Numbered from the stretch's first letter, positions 52,929-62,545 are shown. The stretch: 64,000 nt of DNA from Candidatus Obscuribacter sp. (GCA_021772095.1 JADYXR010000155.1:38683-102682); one strand, 5' to 3'. Notes: a model not told the origin generated them from the letters alone. Program-made: numbers and translations.

Positions 52929-53918
52929 TCACGAACTAGTCGCGACTTGTTGAAAGGACTCGAAGTGTTCTTCGTCTTTCAGATGGATGCCGTTGATCCA
53001 GCTGCGAGCAGGAATATCGCCTTTGCCTTGCGGCTTTATGGTGACCAGTCGAAGGCGTTCATTTCCTTCGGCACCACAGGCGATGACTACTTCTTTATTC
53101 TCGAATAGAATGGTGCCCGGGACTTTCTTTGCGGGTTTCAGTTCTCCCTCGCCGGCATCCTTGATAATTTCAGTCGTCACAATCTTCAAAGGCGTACCGC
53201 GAAAAATCGTAGAGGTGCCCGGCCAGGGCAGCAAGGCGCGGACGAGATTGTGAATTTGGTGAGCTGGTTTTGTCCAGTCCAGTTCGCCCATGTATTTGGT
53301 CAAGATCGGAGCGAACGTCGCTTCGTCATCATTTTGACGTTGCGGTTTTACCGACCCATCTTTCAGACCACGCAAAGTTGTGACGATTAAATCAGCGCCC
53401 ACTTTTGCCATCTCTTCGGCCAGCTCAGGGGCAGTCATGTTCTCACCGATATGCACTTCGCCTTTCAAGAGCATTGGACCGGTGTCTACGCCGGCTTCGG
53501 TTTGCATCGTCGTGATACCGGTTACGGTGTCACCGTTTATAATCGACCAGTTGATTGGCGCGGCACCACGAAGCTGTGGCAACAAAGAGCCATGGATGTT
53601 GATCACGCCCATCGGAGGAAGTTTCAAAACGACTTCTTTGAGGATTTGTCCGAATGCCACCATTACAATGACATCTGGTTTCAGTTCTCGCATAGCTTCG
53701 ACAATTTCAGGTGCCTTCGATAATTTTTCAGGTTGCAAAACTGGAATGCCATGTTCTACCGCTGTTTGTTTGACCGGCGGCGCCATGATTTTATTGCCGC
53801 GACCTTTTGGACGATCTGGTTGGCAAACCACGCCCACGACGTCGAAGTCTTTCTCTTCGATCAATCGCTTGAGCGTGGGAACGGCGAATTCGGGAGTTCC
53901 TAAAAAAATGATACGCAC
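52929..53918 (-). CDS. fmt: Methionyl-tRNA formyltransferase
   Basis: Formylates initiator Met-tRNA with 10-formyl-tetrahydrofolate. The start is the GTG at 53918 giving the conserved RIIFLGTPEFAVPTLKRL; AGGAG is 11 bases upstream, and an in-frame TTG at 53939 is less likely. The catalytic region is VINIHGSLLPQLRGAAPINW with the Asn-His-Asp set (GVDTGPMLL). The C-terminal tRNA-binding domain begins near residue 205 (HNLVRALLPWPGTSTIFRGT). At 329 residues it is slightly longer than usual. It forms a two-gene unit with rsmB; def and priA, often near, are not in the window. Confidence 0.96.
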   Translation of the reverse strand: MRIIFLGTPEFAVPTLKRLIEEKDFDVVGVVCQPDRPKGRGNKIMAPPVKQTAVEHGIPVLQPEKLSKAPEIVEAMRELKPDVIVMVAFGQILKEVVLKLPPMGVINIHGSLLPQLRGAAPINWSIINGDTVTGITTMQTEAGVDTGPMLLKGEVHIGENMTAPELAEEMAKVGADLIVTTLRGLKDGSVKPQRQNDDEATFAPILTKYMGELDWTKPAHQIHNLVRALLPWPGTSTIFRGTPLKIVTTEIIKDAGEGELKPAKKVPGTILFENKEVVIACGAEGNERLRLVTIKPQGKGDIPARSWINGIHLKDEEHFESFQQVATSS

Positions 53919-54034
53919 GTGCGAACTAACTCCTGACAATTAAGGCATAGGGAAGTTTAGCTTGAATTGTCTTCTATGATTGGATTGCCGGGTATGAATG
54001 TAAACAAGACTTTGTGTTTCAAATCGGACAGGGG

Positions 54035-56200
54035 ATGACTGCTGAAGCGCCCGACAACTGTGAAAAATGTGGCAGAGCCAAGCGTTCGGCGGTAGCTGGT
54101 TCGCTGACGCAGTGGTTGTTCAGCGCCAATGCCTGTGACTGCGATTTCCTCAAGCTGGCGGCCGAAATCGACCAACACGACTTCACCGCCGACAAACTTT
54201 GTTCGAAATGCGGGAAGCGCCTCAACGAAGGTCGTAAAGGGTCGCTCACCCAGTGGGTGTTTCGCGCCGATATCTGCAGCTGCAATCGTGAAGAACTTTC
54301 ATCGGCGGACTTCTCCCCGTCTCGACTTCCTCTTCCGGAAGTACGTAAAAAAGGACCGTCGTATGTGCCGGATCCGGCACTGACAGCTCAACTAGGATTG
54401 TCCGCCGATCGATACGTGGCGATTCAGTTACTGGGAAGCGGCAGCGCAGCTCGTGTTTACAAATGCTGGGATAAGACTTTGAACAAGCCAGTTGCAATTA
54501 AACAACTGGTGGCAATGCGTTTGCACGAAAACGATGTGATTCGATTTCAGGAAGAAGCCAGGTCGACGAGCGTATTGAGCCATCCTTCGATTGTTCGCGT
54601 TTTGGACTTCGGACAGAACGAAAATAGTCAGCCATTCATGGTGATGGAATTCATCGATGGAAAGTCGCTTGAGGCGCTGATTGAAGAGAACGGCCCGATG
54701 CCTGTCGGCGTGCTTGTTCTAATCATGATATCAATTTGCGCCGGCATGCACCACGCGCACCAGTCAGGCGTTTTTCATCGCGATTTGAAATCTTCGAATA
54801 TTATGATTCCGCTCTCGGTATCTGCCGTTCCAATCGGTAAAGTGATCGACTTTGGTGTCGCTGCTATGCATAAGAGTGGCGACGACAGTGGGGCTGTTTT
54901 TCAAGGTCATCCAATTGCCGGTACGCCAGGTTACATGAGCCCTGACCAACTTAGAGGTGAAACATTCGACCAGCGCTCCGACATCTATTCTCTTGGTTGC
55001 ACGATGTTCGAAGCGCTCACTGGTCGCGTGCCGTTCAAAGCGGCTACGTCCCTAGATGTTTTCTCACTGCACGCAAACGCAGCGCCACCACATCTGGTGG
55101 ACGTGCAACCGGAGTTTGATTTTCCCGAGTCGTTAGAGCGCATAATCGCAAAGGCGCTGAGTAAGCAAAAGGAAGATCGATATCAATCGATGCTTGAGCT
55201 GAAAGCCGCGCTGGAAGAGTTTCTCGAAGAGAACGCGAGCAGCGCACCCGATGCTGCCGATGACTCTACCTATGGTGACAACGTTGAAAAACGAAATATG
55301 TTGCCGTGGGCGATCGCCCTGGCTGCTGTAGTTGTGGTGTCAATTTCAACCTTCATGTGGATGAAGTTAACTGACGTACGTGCTCCAAAGAGTGCGGAAG
55401 AATCTAAGCCGATTGTCATTAAACCGGCGCTCGACGAGTTTACCTCCGGAGTCTTTCATCTTGAATCAACCACTATGTCTGATGAAAAATTGAAGAGCCT
55501 TCCAAAGAACAGTACAAATGTTGATCTGGTTGCGTCGGACGTGACGGACGCCGGTATGAAATATTTGATCGGATTACCGATCAAAATTCTGCGTGTGGAT
55601 GCCACCAAAATTACTGATGAAGGCTTGAAGGATGTCGCCAAAATCACCACACTGCAAGAGCTGAACATCGGTGATAATCCGCTGATTACAGTCGCCGGCC
55701 TGAAGCATCTCGAGTCGATGCCGAATCTCGACTTTCTATCATTAAACGGCACCGCGATTCATGATGAGGAGTTGAAATCTGTTTCGAAGATGCGTTTGTC
55801 GAGGCTTTCTCTGGGCGCAATGGAAAATTTAAACGGGACTGGATTGGTTTATGTTTTAAACATGCCAAGGCTTAAAGCCCTGAGACTATCAGGTGTTGAG
55901 TTAAGTCCTGAAGGTGTCGAATGTTTTGCCAAGTTGAAGAACTTAGAGGACTTCGAACATCGAAAGTGCGAAGTCACCGATCAATATATCAACGCAATCG
56001 CTGGAATGAAAAACATGTCAGTCCTCAATTTAAGCGAATCTACGTTGAACGATAAACAGCTGGCCATGCTTAGTGGCTTGACCAGGCTACGAATACTGCG
56101 CGTGGAAAAATGCAACAATTTGACGGCTGGTGCAATCGCAAAGATGGCGAGGAAACTCCCAAAATGCAGAATTACTGACGGGCAACCGTCCACGTTTTGA
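54035..56200 (+). CDS. Membrane Ser/Thr protein kinase with duplicated Cys motif and leucine-rich-repeat outer domain
   Basis: Residues ~9-36 and ~55-84 hold two copies of a CxKCG ... GSLTQW(L/V)F ... CxC motif (CEKCG/CDC and CSKCG/CSC), each able to bind zinc. The Hanks kinase spans ~120-390: LLGSGSAARVYKCWD, VAIKQL (Lys), HRDLKSSNIMI, IDFGVAAM and GTPGYMSPDQLRGE. One membrane helix follows (~418-440), then a leucine-rich-repeat domain of ~9 units to the end (VTDAGMKYLIGLPIKILRVD ...). The layout suggests a receptor with a periplasmic LRR sensor and a cytoplasmic kinase. The start is uncertain: ATG 54035 or GTG 54014. It is a single-gene unit. Confidence 0.9.
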   Translation: MTAEAPDNCEKCGRAKRSAVAGSLTQWLFSANACDCDFLKLAAEIDQHDFTADKLCSKCGKRLNEGRKGSLTQWVFRADICSCNREELSSADFSPSRLPLPEVRKKGPSYVPDPALTAQLGLSADRYVAIQLLGSGSAARVYKCWDKTLNKPVAIKQLVAMRLHENDVIRFQEEARSTSVLSHPSIVRVLDFGQNENSQPFMVMEFIDGKSLEALIEENGPMPVGVLVLIMISICAGMHHAHQSGVFHRDLKSSNIMIPLSVSAVPIGKVIDFGVAAMHKSGDDSGAVFQGHPIAGTPGYMSPDQLRGETFDQRSDIYSLGCTMFEALTGRVPFKAATSLDVFSLHANAAPPHLVDVQPEFDFPESLERIIAKALSKQKEDRYQSMLELKAALEEFLEENASSAPDAADDSTYGDNVEKRNMLPWAIALAAVVVVSISTFMWMKLTDVRAPKSAEESKPIVIKPALDEFTSGVFHLESTTMSDEKLKSLPKNSTNVDLVASDVTDAGMKYLIGLPIKILRVDATKITDEGLKDVAKITTLQELNIGDNPLITVAGLKHLESMPNLDFLSLNGTAIHDEELKSVSKMRLSRLSLGAMENLNGTGLVYVLNMPRLKALRLSGVELSPEGVECFAKLKNLEDFEHRKCEVTDQYINAIAGMKNMSVLNLSESTLNDKQLAMLSGLTRLRILRVEKCNNLTAGAIAKMARKLPKCRITDGQPSTF

Positions 56201-56443
56201 CCCGCCAATAGTCATCTTCGATGCAAGGAACATCACAGATTTGTATAAGTTGTGATCGTTCGATCACATCACGTCATATTTCTTCTTCGCTCAAAACCCT
56301 GACAGGCTCTGGCGCTTTAAAGGGATGTTGCGTGCGTCGGTCGCGATAAAGTCCACGCAAGTCGCAATGCGATTTGCGATCACAAAATCAAAACATCGGG
56401 CTGTTAAGTTAGGTGGAGAGTAATCGACCACACAGGGAATCTC

Positions 56444-57916
56444 ATGGCTAAATCCTTTAATACCATCACTGCCGACGCGCAGGTCGCAGCATCGACTATG
56501 AATGCACCACCCACAATGAATGATCCTCTCAATTCCGCGCTAGCCGAATCTATCGTCAACAAACCTCGTAACTTAAAAATCTATGGATACATCATCGGCA
56601 CAGCCGCCATAGCGTTTGGTGTTATCGCACTAGCCCAGAGTGGGCACTTCTTCGGTGGTATCAATCACGAGATCTTTGACACCTTCTGGAACAATTTTAC
56701 GAAGAACCTTTTTAAACCATTGCTATTGTTCTTCTATCTTGGTTTTGCCATCAGCATGCTTCGTGTCCCTTTTGAATTTCCACAAGCGCTTTACCAGGGA
56801 CTGACAATCTATTTGTTACTGGCGATTGGATGGCACGGCGGAGAAGAGCTGGCCATGCTATCCGGCAATTCTCTTACGCAAGCGATGGAATTTATAGCGG
56901 TTGGTTTCTTCACCAATTTAACGATTGGCGCCATCGCATATTATATTTTGCGAAAACTGATTCCGAAATTGCGACGCGTTGATGCGGCGACTGTGGCCGC
57001 ATATTATGGTTCCGATTCCGCCGGCACATTCGTCACTTGCCTCGGTGTGCTGCAAATGGGAGCAATCGCTTTTGCCGCATACATGCCGGTTATGCTGGCC
57101 GTTATGGAGATGCCCGGTTGCCTTCTTGGTCTGTATTTGATCTCGCGATTGCGCAGCAAAGGTATGGATTGCGATGGCAACATGCCGAATGAACCGGAAT
57201 ATCATTGCGATGACGCCGTTAGTCACGCACCCGGACCAGCAGCTGATTTCCTCGTGGATGAAAAGGTCGAAGCGGAAAAAGTTTTGACCACTGATGAACT
57301 ACATCCAACTACAACTGTTGATATGCAAACCGCCACCGGTAGTATCAAACAGCTAACACTCCCGTTACCGGTCAAACACAAAATTCTGGATCCACATTTG
57401 ATCCGCGAGATCTTTTTAAACCCCGGAATCTTCCTGTTAATGGGCGGCATCGTGATAGGCTATGTCAGCAGATTACAAGGCACTTCTGTAACTGCACCAG
57501 ATGACCAACTTTTCGTTGGACTTTTTCAAGGTATGCTCTGTCTTTTCCTTTTGGAAATGGGCATGACAGCAGCAAAACGAATTCGCGACTTGCGCTCTGT
57601 CGGTAAGCGTTTCGTTATCTTCGCGCTTGTTGCGCCAAACATATTTGCCTGCATTGGTATCACCGTCGCAAGTCTGTTCAGCCACATCACAGGCCAACCG
57701 CTTGAACTCGGAACGTATGTTCTGTTTGCAGTATTGTGCGCGGCTGCTTCGTACATCGCGGTTCCTGCGATTCAGCGAATCGCTATTCCGGAAGCCAGTC
57801 CGACACTGCCGTTGGCAGCTTCGTTGGGCGTGACTTTCACGTACAACGTGACGGTCGGTATACCGCTATATCTGGCGATTGCTGAATGCGTGCTTAAGAC
57901 GTTCCCGGTGAGCTGA
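56444..57916 (+). CDS. sbtA: SbtA-type sodium-dependent bicarbonate permease
   Basis: The protein shows the SbtA (PF05982) two-repeat layout: PLLLFFYLGFAISMLRVPFE, GLTIYLLLAIGWHGGEELAM and YYGSDSAGTFVTCLGVLQ in the first half; NPGIFLLMGGIVIGYVSRLQ, FQGMLCLFLLEMGMTAAKRI and AASYIAVPAIQRIAIPEASP in the second. SbtA imports bicarbonate with sodium. At 490 residues it is longer than typical ~370-residue SbtA because of a ~45-residue N-terminal extension and a larger cytoplasmic loop (~245-310). No sbtB gene follows. In an organism with no visible carbon fixation the bicarbonate may serve carboxylases; that is inference. Confidence 0.88.
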   Translation: MAKSFNTITADAQVAASTMNAPPTMNDPLNSALAESIVNKPRNLKIYGYIIGTAAIAFGVIALAQSGHFFGGINHEIFDTFWNNFTKNLFKPLLLFFYLGFAISMLRVPFEFPQALYQGLTIYLLLAIGWHGGEELAMLSGNSLTQAMEFIAVGFFTNLTIGAIAYYILRKLIPKLRRVDAATVAAYYGSDSAGTFVTCLGVLQMGAIAFAAYMPVMLAVMEMPGCLLGLYLISRLRSKGMDCDGNMPNEPEYHCDDAVSHAPGPAADFLVDEKVEAEKVLTTDELHPTTTVDMQTATGSIKQLTLPLPVKHKILDPHLIREIFLNPGIFLLMGGIVIGYVSRLQGTSVTAPDDQLFVGLFQGMLCLFLLEMGMTAAKRIRDLRSVGKRFVIFALVAPNIFACIGITVASLFSHITGQPLELGTYVLFAVLCAAASYIAVPAIQRIAIPEASPTLPLAASLGVTFTYNVTVGIPLYLAIAECVLKTFPVS

Positions 57917-57983
57917 CATTAGCCTGATCCAAGTTCATCTCTTTAAACCCCGACCACTTCCAGGCAAGAGAGTCGAAGAAGCC

Positions 57984-58850
57984 CTAATCCTCTGATTCGG
58001 GTTTCTTCGGCATATTAGCCTTCCATGCCGAATTTATAACGATTGGATAGGACTTGAGTGCTGCTTTCAAGTCTTTGTATAAATTCGGCAACCAGCTCGG
58101 TTGATCTTGGAATACAACGTTTGGTTTTTTAGTTCGCAGGTCGCATGGAGCAAACGTGAGGTCGACATTTTTGCAACCAACATCGTTTACCAACACGTAC
58201 AGCTCTTCAATAGCCACGTTTCCCATGGCGAGACATCCGGTCGACCAATAACTTCCGTGGATCAAAATGTCGCCACCGAGTTTGGTGCGTTTGTCTGCTT
58301 TAGCTCTTAAACGATCTTGTGCATTCGGATAATTTAGTCGGATTCCCAGGTGCGCGATTGAGTTCGGATAGAGGGCAGGAACTTTGTAGAAGCCTTCAGG
58401 GATTTGCAGATCGCCCTCCCTGAGCTTCGGACCGGCAACTCCGCTGGTTCCAATAATTGGATAACCAATTATTTGTTTGAGGTAGCCCTTTTCGTTGGCA
58501 GCAAAAACGATTAGTAGTCCTTCTTCTTTCAGACAAAGCATCGTCACTTTTGAGGGCGGATATTTGATCTGTGCTGCTTTGAAATGCGGTGTCAATCTGC
58601 TTCTTGCATCTTTGCCGTAAAGCTTGACCGTTTCGGCGACAGTTAATTGTGATTGTACATGTGGTGATAAAGTTTGCACGCACCACCTGGCGGCAATTTG
58701 TGGTGGCGACGCATATGGTGGCATCAGGGCCAGCACGGATAGAGACAGACCCGCCAGGGCAGCGTGTTTCCACGCCGTTCCTAAAGGCGATCGGCTGTTG
58801 CTTTCCGTTTGATGATTGATTGCTTTATCTCTGTATGTTCGATCGATCAC
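57984..58850 (-). CDS. L,D-transpeptidase (YkuD domain, YafK-like)
   Basis: Cross-links or modifies peptidoglycan, or anchors proteins to it. After a membrane or signal segment (~25-48), the YkuD domain spans ~95-245: LLIVFAANEKGYLKQIIGYP, the GDLQIPEGFYKVPALYPNSI segment typical of YafK, and the catalytic HGSYWSTGCLAMGNVAIEEL with His and nucleophile Cys. The start is GTG at 58850. It is the third gene of a minus-strand group with the two genes upstream of it (58890, 59521), spacings 40 and 17 bases. Confidence 0.9.
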   Translation of the reverse strand: MIDRTYRDKAINHQTESNSRSPLGTAWKHAALAGLSLSVLALMPPYASPPQIAARWCVQTLSPHVQSQLTVAETVKLYGKDARSRLTPHFKAAQIKYPPSKVTMLCLKEEGLLIVFAANEKGYLKQIIGYPIIGTSGVAGPKLREGDLQIPEGFYKVPALYPNSIAHLGIRLNYPNAQDRLRAKADKRTKLGGDILIHGSYWSTGCLAMGNVAIEELYVLVNDVGCKNVDLTFAPCDLRTKKPNVVFQDQPSWLPNLYKDLKAALKSYPIVINSAWKANMPKKPESED

Positions 58851-58889
58851 TACGAACTTTTCTCTTTGACGAATTTCTTCGACGAATTT

Positions 58890-59504
58890 CTAAGGCTTTA
58901 TTTTTCTCAAGATAGTCAGCAACCGGTCGTAGTCTGTTCTCAGAATACTGGAGAGCGCTTTGCCTGCTTCCAGCAAAAAGTCGTTGTTCGAGCCCAGGGT
59001 TGCATTGGCTTCACGAATGGCGGCAGCGATAAGTTCATCCGATGGAATGGCGGATACGTTGGAGAGCAACCGCAGGAATTCGAAGTCACGAGTCAACTCG
59101 CGCACTTCGTCCGCTGTCGCCTGATGCACGAAGTCATGAACGTCCGGCGGATGTGGTGGCAGGTGTTGATAAACTTTCGTACCAGCGCTGTAACCAACGA
59201 TCAGCGCGTGCACTTCCGTTCTCAATAACGAAAAAATGTGGGGCTGCTCCAGACGCAGTTCTTCGCGGGTCAGACCCAGTGCCGAAGGTTTATGAATACT
59301 GTCTTGCGGACCAGTGACGACGTTATACGCAACGGCAAAAATCGCAATGTCCTGCGAATCTGTCTTTAAAAAACTTCCGAAGCGCGGCTTGGGAGGCAAG
59401 TCGTTGGTCGCCGCTTCAAGTGGCAGGCATTCCGCTAGAAAGCCTGTGATTGTAGACGAGGTAACCTCGGCAATCGGCATGGACACGACTGTTTTCTTGA
59501 ACAT
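58890..59504 (-). CDS. Protein with HAS-barrel-like features, unknown function
   Basis: ATG at 59504, with GCAGG upstream, gives 204 residues. The N-terminal half is beta-rich (AEVTSSTITGFLAECLPLEA ... RFGSFLKTDSQDIAIFAVAY), and the second half has LPPHPPDVHDFVHQATADEV, seen in HAS-barrel proteins of cyanobacteria. No ATPase domain follows, although HAS-barrels normally precede HerA-type ATPases. The assignment rests on this pattern alone. It sits between a lipoprotein gene and the L,D-transpeptidase gene on the same strand. Confidence 0.6.
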   Translation of the reverse strand: MFKKTVVSMPIAEVTSSTITGFLAECLPLEAATNDLPPKPRFGSFLKTDSQDIAIFAVAYNVVTGPQDSIHKPSALGLTREELRLEQPHIFSLLRTEVHALIVGYSAGTKVYQHLPPHPPDVHDFVHQATADEVRELTRDFEFLRLLSNVSAIPSDELIAAAIREANATLGSNNDFLLEAGKALSSILRTDYDRLLTILRKIKP

Positions 59505-59520
59505 CGACGGCCTGCTCAGT

Positions 59521-60060
59521 TTATTCCGTTGGTGGAGTCACCGCATTCGGTGTGAAGTTTTCGATTTCTTCTTCATCGACGGCATCACCTTCTCCAGCTT
59601 TGCCTTCAGAAACGCTGATGGTGGTTTTGTTGGCGTCTTGAGCCATCAAAACGTTTATCTCGGTATCTTTTTGATGACCTGAGATGCTGACCAGAGCAGG
59701 TTGACTGGTGTCTTGACTGTCTATTGTCCATCCGGCTTTCGGAAGGGAAGCTTCATACCAGCTGGCTACTTGTTCCAAACTGTCAGCGGTGGAAAGCGAG
59801 ACAAAAGCGGCGTGCTCACCATCTTTGTCTTGTGCCGAAGTCGACCCGGCAATCGCCGCGCCGGGATAAACCAATTTCTGCAAATCTTTGGGAAGGCTCT
59901 CGTTACCTTCGGTGAAGGTGTGGGTCATACCGGCAGAATCGAATGTGACTGATTTTTCGTTGCCGCATCCGGCTAGACAAAGTACGCCTGCAGTCAGCAC
60001 CGCGGATAGTATCACGCGTGAGTTCTGTTTCGAGTTGCAATTGGGTTTAGTCAAAATCAT
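59521..60060 (-). CDS. Lipoprotein of unknown function
   Basis: From the ATG at 60060 the signal ends in the lipobox LCLAGC (Cys ~32). A start at 60096 would place 12 extra residues before it. The 179-residue product has an exported domain with YPGAAIAGSTSAQDKDGEHA and STADSLEQVASWYEASLPKA followed by GWTIDS, a pattern shared with small lipoproteins in which a helix packs on a sheet, then an acidic tail. Function is unknown. It is upstream of and probably co-transcribed with the HAS-barrel-like and L,D-transpeptidase genes. Confidence 0.78.
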   Translation of the reverse strand: MILTKPNCNSKQNSRVILSAVLTAGVLCLAGCGNEKSVTFDSAGMTHTFTEGNESLPKDLQKLVYPGAAIAGSTSAQDKDGEHAAFVSLSTADSLEQVASWYEASLPKAGWTIDSQDTSQPALVSISGHQKDTEINVLMAQDANKTTISVSEGKAGEGDAVDEEEIENFTPNAVTPPTE

Positions 60061-60168
60061 TTCTCCCGGTCGATGAAACCATAACGACCGTTTCATCCTC
60101 TCACTGTACTCAGAGTATAAAACACTTGAGGCTCAGGGGCATGAGATCTGGTTTCTAAAACAAAAGCA

Positions 60169-61125
60169 TTAACGCAGGCGATCGTCGTATCCCATAAGTT
60201 TCAACAAACTCTCTCCCAGTAGTTCCACCGCCAGCACAGTTAACGAAATCAGCGCCGCAGGCACAAGAGGCGCCCACCAGTTACCCAGGAAAAGGTCGCT
60301 GGAAGCCTGGCGCAGCATGGTTCCCCAGCTTGGAGTGTCAGGGCTCAATCCCAAGCCCAGGAAGCTCAGACCAGCCTCCATGACAATTGCGTCCGAGATC
60401 AGGAGCGTGGCTTGAATCATAATTATGCGCGAGGCATTGGGGACAAGATGTCGGAAAAGCGTATGGGCTGTGCCCGCGCCCAGCGCTCTTGCCGCTTCTA
60501 TATATTCTTCAGTCATTATTGAAGATATACGCGCATGCGCAATCCGCGCCGCCTCGAGCCAAGAGGTGGCGGCGATTACCGAGATCACGGTGACGAAAGG
60601 CAAGAACCCAAGGCTATACGAAGTCACATCCAGTGTCGAGAGCACCGCGCGCGGGAGCGCTTCGGTGAAAGTGGGACCGTTGACGAGCGCGGAAAGAGCG
60701 AGCAAGAGGATAAGCGGTGGAATGGCCAGCAAGCCGTCGACTATTCGCATCATGACCACGTCGACGATACCGCCCAATAGCGCGCTGACAGCGCCCCACA
60801 GGCTGCCGAAGGTGACAGCCAGCATGGCTGCAACCAGACCGAGAGCCAGCGATGTCCGTGCGCCCCAAAGCGCCATGGATAGGACATCTCGACCAAGGCT
60901 GTCGGTTCCGAAAAAATGGCCATCGGTGAATGGTGGCACGTTGGCAATGGCAAGATCGACATGAGAAGGCGTCAGAGGCGGAACTACCGGGTGCACTATC
61001 GGCGCCAGGATCGGCATCAAGGCAAGCAGAACGATCATAACAATCGCCGTGGTCATGCCTAATTGAGGACGAAACGAATGAGTTCTCCTGGTTTTGGCTT
61101 CGTTGTCGACCTGGGCGATTTGCAT
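60169..61125 (-). CDS. ABC transporter permease, DppC/OppC type
   Basis: Second permease of a peptide/nickel-type (type I) ABC importer. The 318-residue protein has six membrane helices, the N-terminal OppC_N region (TPSHVDLAIANVPPFTDGHF followed by FGTDSLGRDVLSM) and the EAA coupling motif EYIEAARALGAGTAHTLFRH. Its start is three bases after the stop of the DppB-type gene, so both are made together. No ATPase or substrate-binding protein gene is adjacent; they must be supplied from elsewhere. Confidence 0.93.
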   Translation of the reverse strand: MQIAQVDNEAKTRRTHSFRPQLGMTTAIVMIVLLALMPILAPIVHPVVPPLTPSHVDLAIANVPPFTDGHFFGTDSLGRDVLSMALWGARTSLALGLVAAMLAVTFGSLWGAVSALLGGIVDVVMMRIVDGLLAIPPLILLLALSALVNGPTFTEALPRAVLSTLDVTSYSLGFLPFVTVISVIAATSWLEAARIAHARISSIMTEEYIEAARALGAGTAHTLFRHLVPNASRIIMIQATLLISDAIVMEAGLSFLGLGLSPDTPSWGTMLRQASSDLFLGNWWAPLVPAALISLTVLAVELLGESLLKLMGYDDRLR

Positions 61126-61128
61126 TGT

Positions 61129-62202
61129 TTAAACGCTCCTCGCGCCGTTCATCTTGTCCGAACTGTCGGCGATTGTTTGGGCAATCCGCGGGTCGGCAAA
61201 GCCCTGAACGATGTCTGCAATTAAGTTTGAAATCACAACCATGGTTCCGTAAATCATCACCAGTGTCGTCATTACTGGAAAGTTGCGACCGAAAGTAGCT
61301 TCGACAGCCAGTCTTCCCGTACCCGGCCAGGCGAAGATGGTTTCGACTAAAACAGACCCGCCAATCAAAGTCGGCAATGATAGTGCCAATAGGCTGATAA
61401 TTGGAACCATGCAGTTGCGAAGAACATGCCGGAAAATCACCTGAGAATAAGACAGACCCTTCGCTAGCGCGGTAGTCACATAACCGCGCGTGATTTCGTC
61501 AAGCGCTAACGATCGAACGAAAAGCGCTATTTTCGCGCTTCTATTCACAGCGAGCGTCAATGCGGGCAACACCGCAAATTTGAGAAGCGCAGCCGGCGTC
61601 GCCGTTTCGTTCCCAGCCAATGGTCCGAAAAGCGGGATAAAATGCAGCGCAGGGATGACTGTGACCAGGTAAATGAACAGCAGCCCGATGAAAAACGCGG
61701 GAATCGAATGAAGGAGCAGCGCGGTCGCCAGCATTGGCGCTTCTATGAGAGCGTTCTTAAATTTAAATCTCACCAAAATCATCATCAGGCCCCAGAACAC
61801 GCCGTTCGTGAAACTCAACACAAGCGCCAGTCCGACCAGCGTCATCGTGGCTGGGATGCGCTCGCCGATGACGACCATGACTTTGCGATTATCTTGATAC
61901 GACCGACCCAGTTCGCCGTGTCCCACAAAGCCTTTGAGCCAGGACGCGTACTGTTTTGGTAGAGGCTGATCGAGTCCAAATTCGCTGCGAATCGCTGCCA
62001 GCTCGCGCGGGTCGATATCTCGCGTGTTGCCGCCCATCATCGCATCAACCGGATCGCCCGGCAGCGAGCGGATCAAACCAAAAGATACGATCGAAAGAAC
62101 AAAGAGCAGCGGAATGGCCGCCAGTAGTCGTTTGAAAACGAACCTTATCAGATAACTCTCCTTGCACTTTTCGTTGATACTATTGTGCCAGAATGCGCGC
62201 AA
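61129..62202 (-). CDS. ABC transporter permease, DppB/OppB type
   Basis: First permease of the same importer. Residues ~18-50 match the DppB N-terminus (FVFKRLLAAIPLLFVLSIVS ... RSLPGDPVDAMMGG), and the EAA loop reads GYVTTALAKGLSYSQVIFRH. The assigned TTG at 62202 lacks a ribosome site. A strong AAGGAGAG lies just upstream of an in-frame CTG at 62151, which would give the family's usual N-terminus, so a non-standard CTG start is possible. Substrate is unknown. Confidence 0.9.
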   Translation of the reverse strand: MRAFWHNSINEKCKESYLIRFVFKRLLAAIPLLFVLSIVSFGLIRSLPGDPVDAMMGGNTRDIDPRELAAIRSEFGLDQPLPKQYASWLKGFVGHGELGRSYQDNRKVMVVIGERIPATMTLVGLALVLSFTNGVFWGLMMILVRFKFKNALIEAPMLATALLLHSIPAFFIGLLFIYLVTVIPALHFIPLFGPLAGNETATPAALLKFAVLPALTLAVNRSAKIALFVRSLALDEITRGYVTTALAKGLSYSQVIFRHVLRNCMVPIISLLALSLPTLIGGSVLVETIFAWPGTGRLAVEATFGRNFPVMTTLVMIYGTMVVISNLIADIVQGFADPRIAQTIADSSDKMNGARSV

Positions 62203-62326
62203 GTCGAATCAGTAGAAAGTGCCGAAAGGCAATGTCGGTCAGTTCTGACGAACACACTGACAAGCTCTGACAAATTATTCGAAGTCTCTTTGAAACTACC
62301 GATTGCGAGACACAATGTGACCATTC

Positions 62327-62357
62327 GTTGACAATCGCTGCTTCAAAGATTTAGGAT
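62327..62357 (+). promoter_or_regulatory. Probable promoter of tRNA-Cys
   Basis: A perfect TTGACA (62327-62332) and TAGGAT (62352-62357) are separated by 19 bases, ~58 bases before the tRNA. The spacer is longer than ideal. Confidence 0.45.
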
Positions 62358-62414
62358 AAATACCCGGTGGCCTCACGGCTGCTGGTCTTGTCCGGCGCAT
62401 CTTTAGCGCTCCAC

Positions 62415-62486
<72 letters not shown>

Positions 62487-62505
62487 TTACTTTTCGTTGT
62501 TTCGT

Positions 62506-62534
62506 TTGAAGCTTTCCCGGTTTGAGGATACAAT
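62506..62534 (+). promoter_or_regulatory. Promoter of tRNA-Val
   Basis: TTGAAG (62506-62511) and TACAAT (62529-62534) have a 17-base spacer. Transcription would begin about five bases before the mature tRNA. Confidence 0.65.
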
Positions 62535-62545
62535 TTAAAAAGCTT

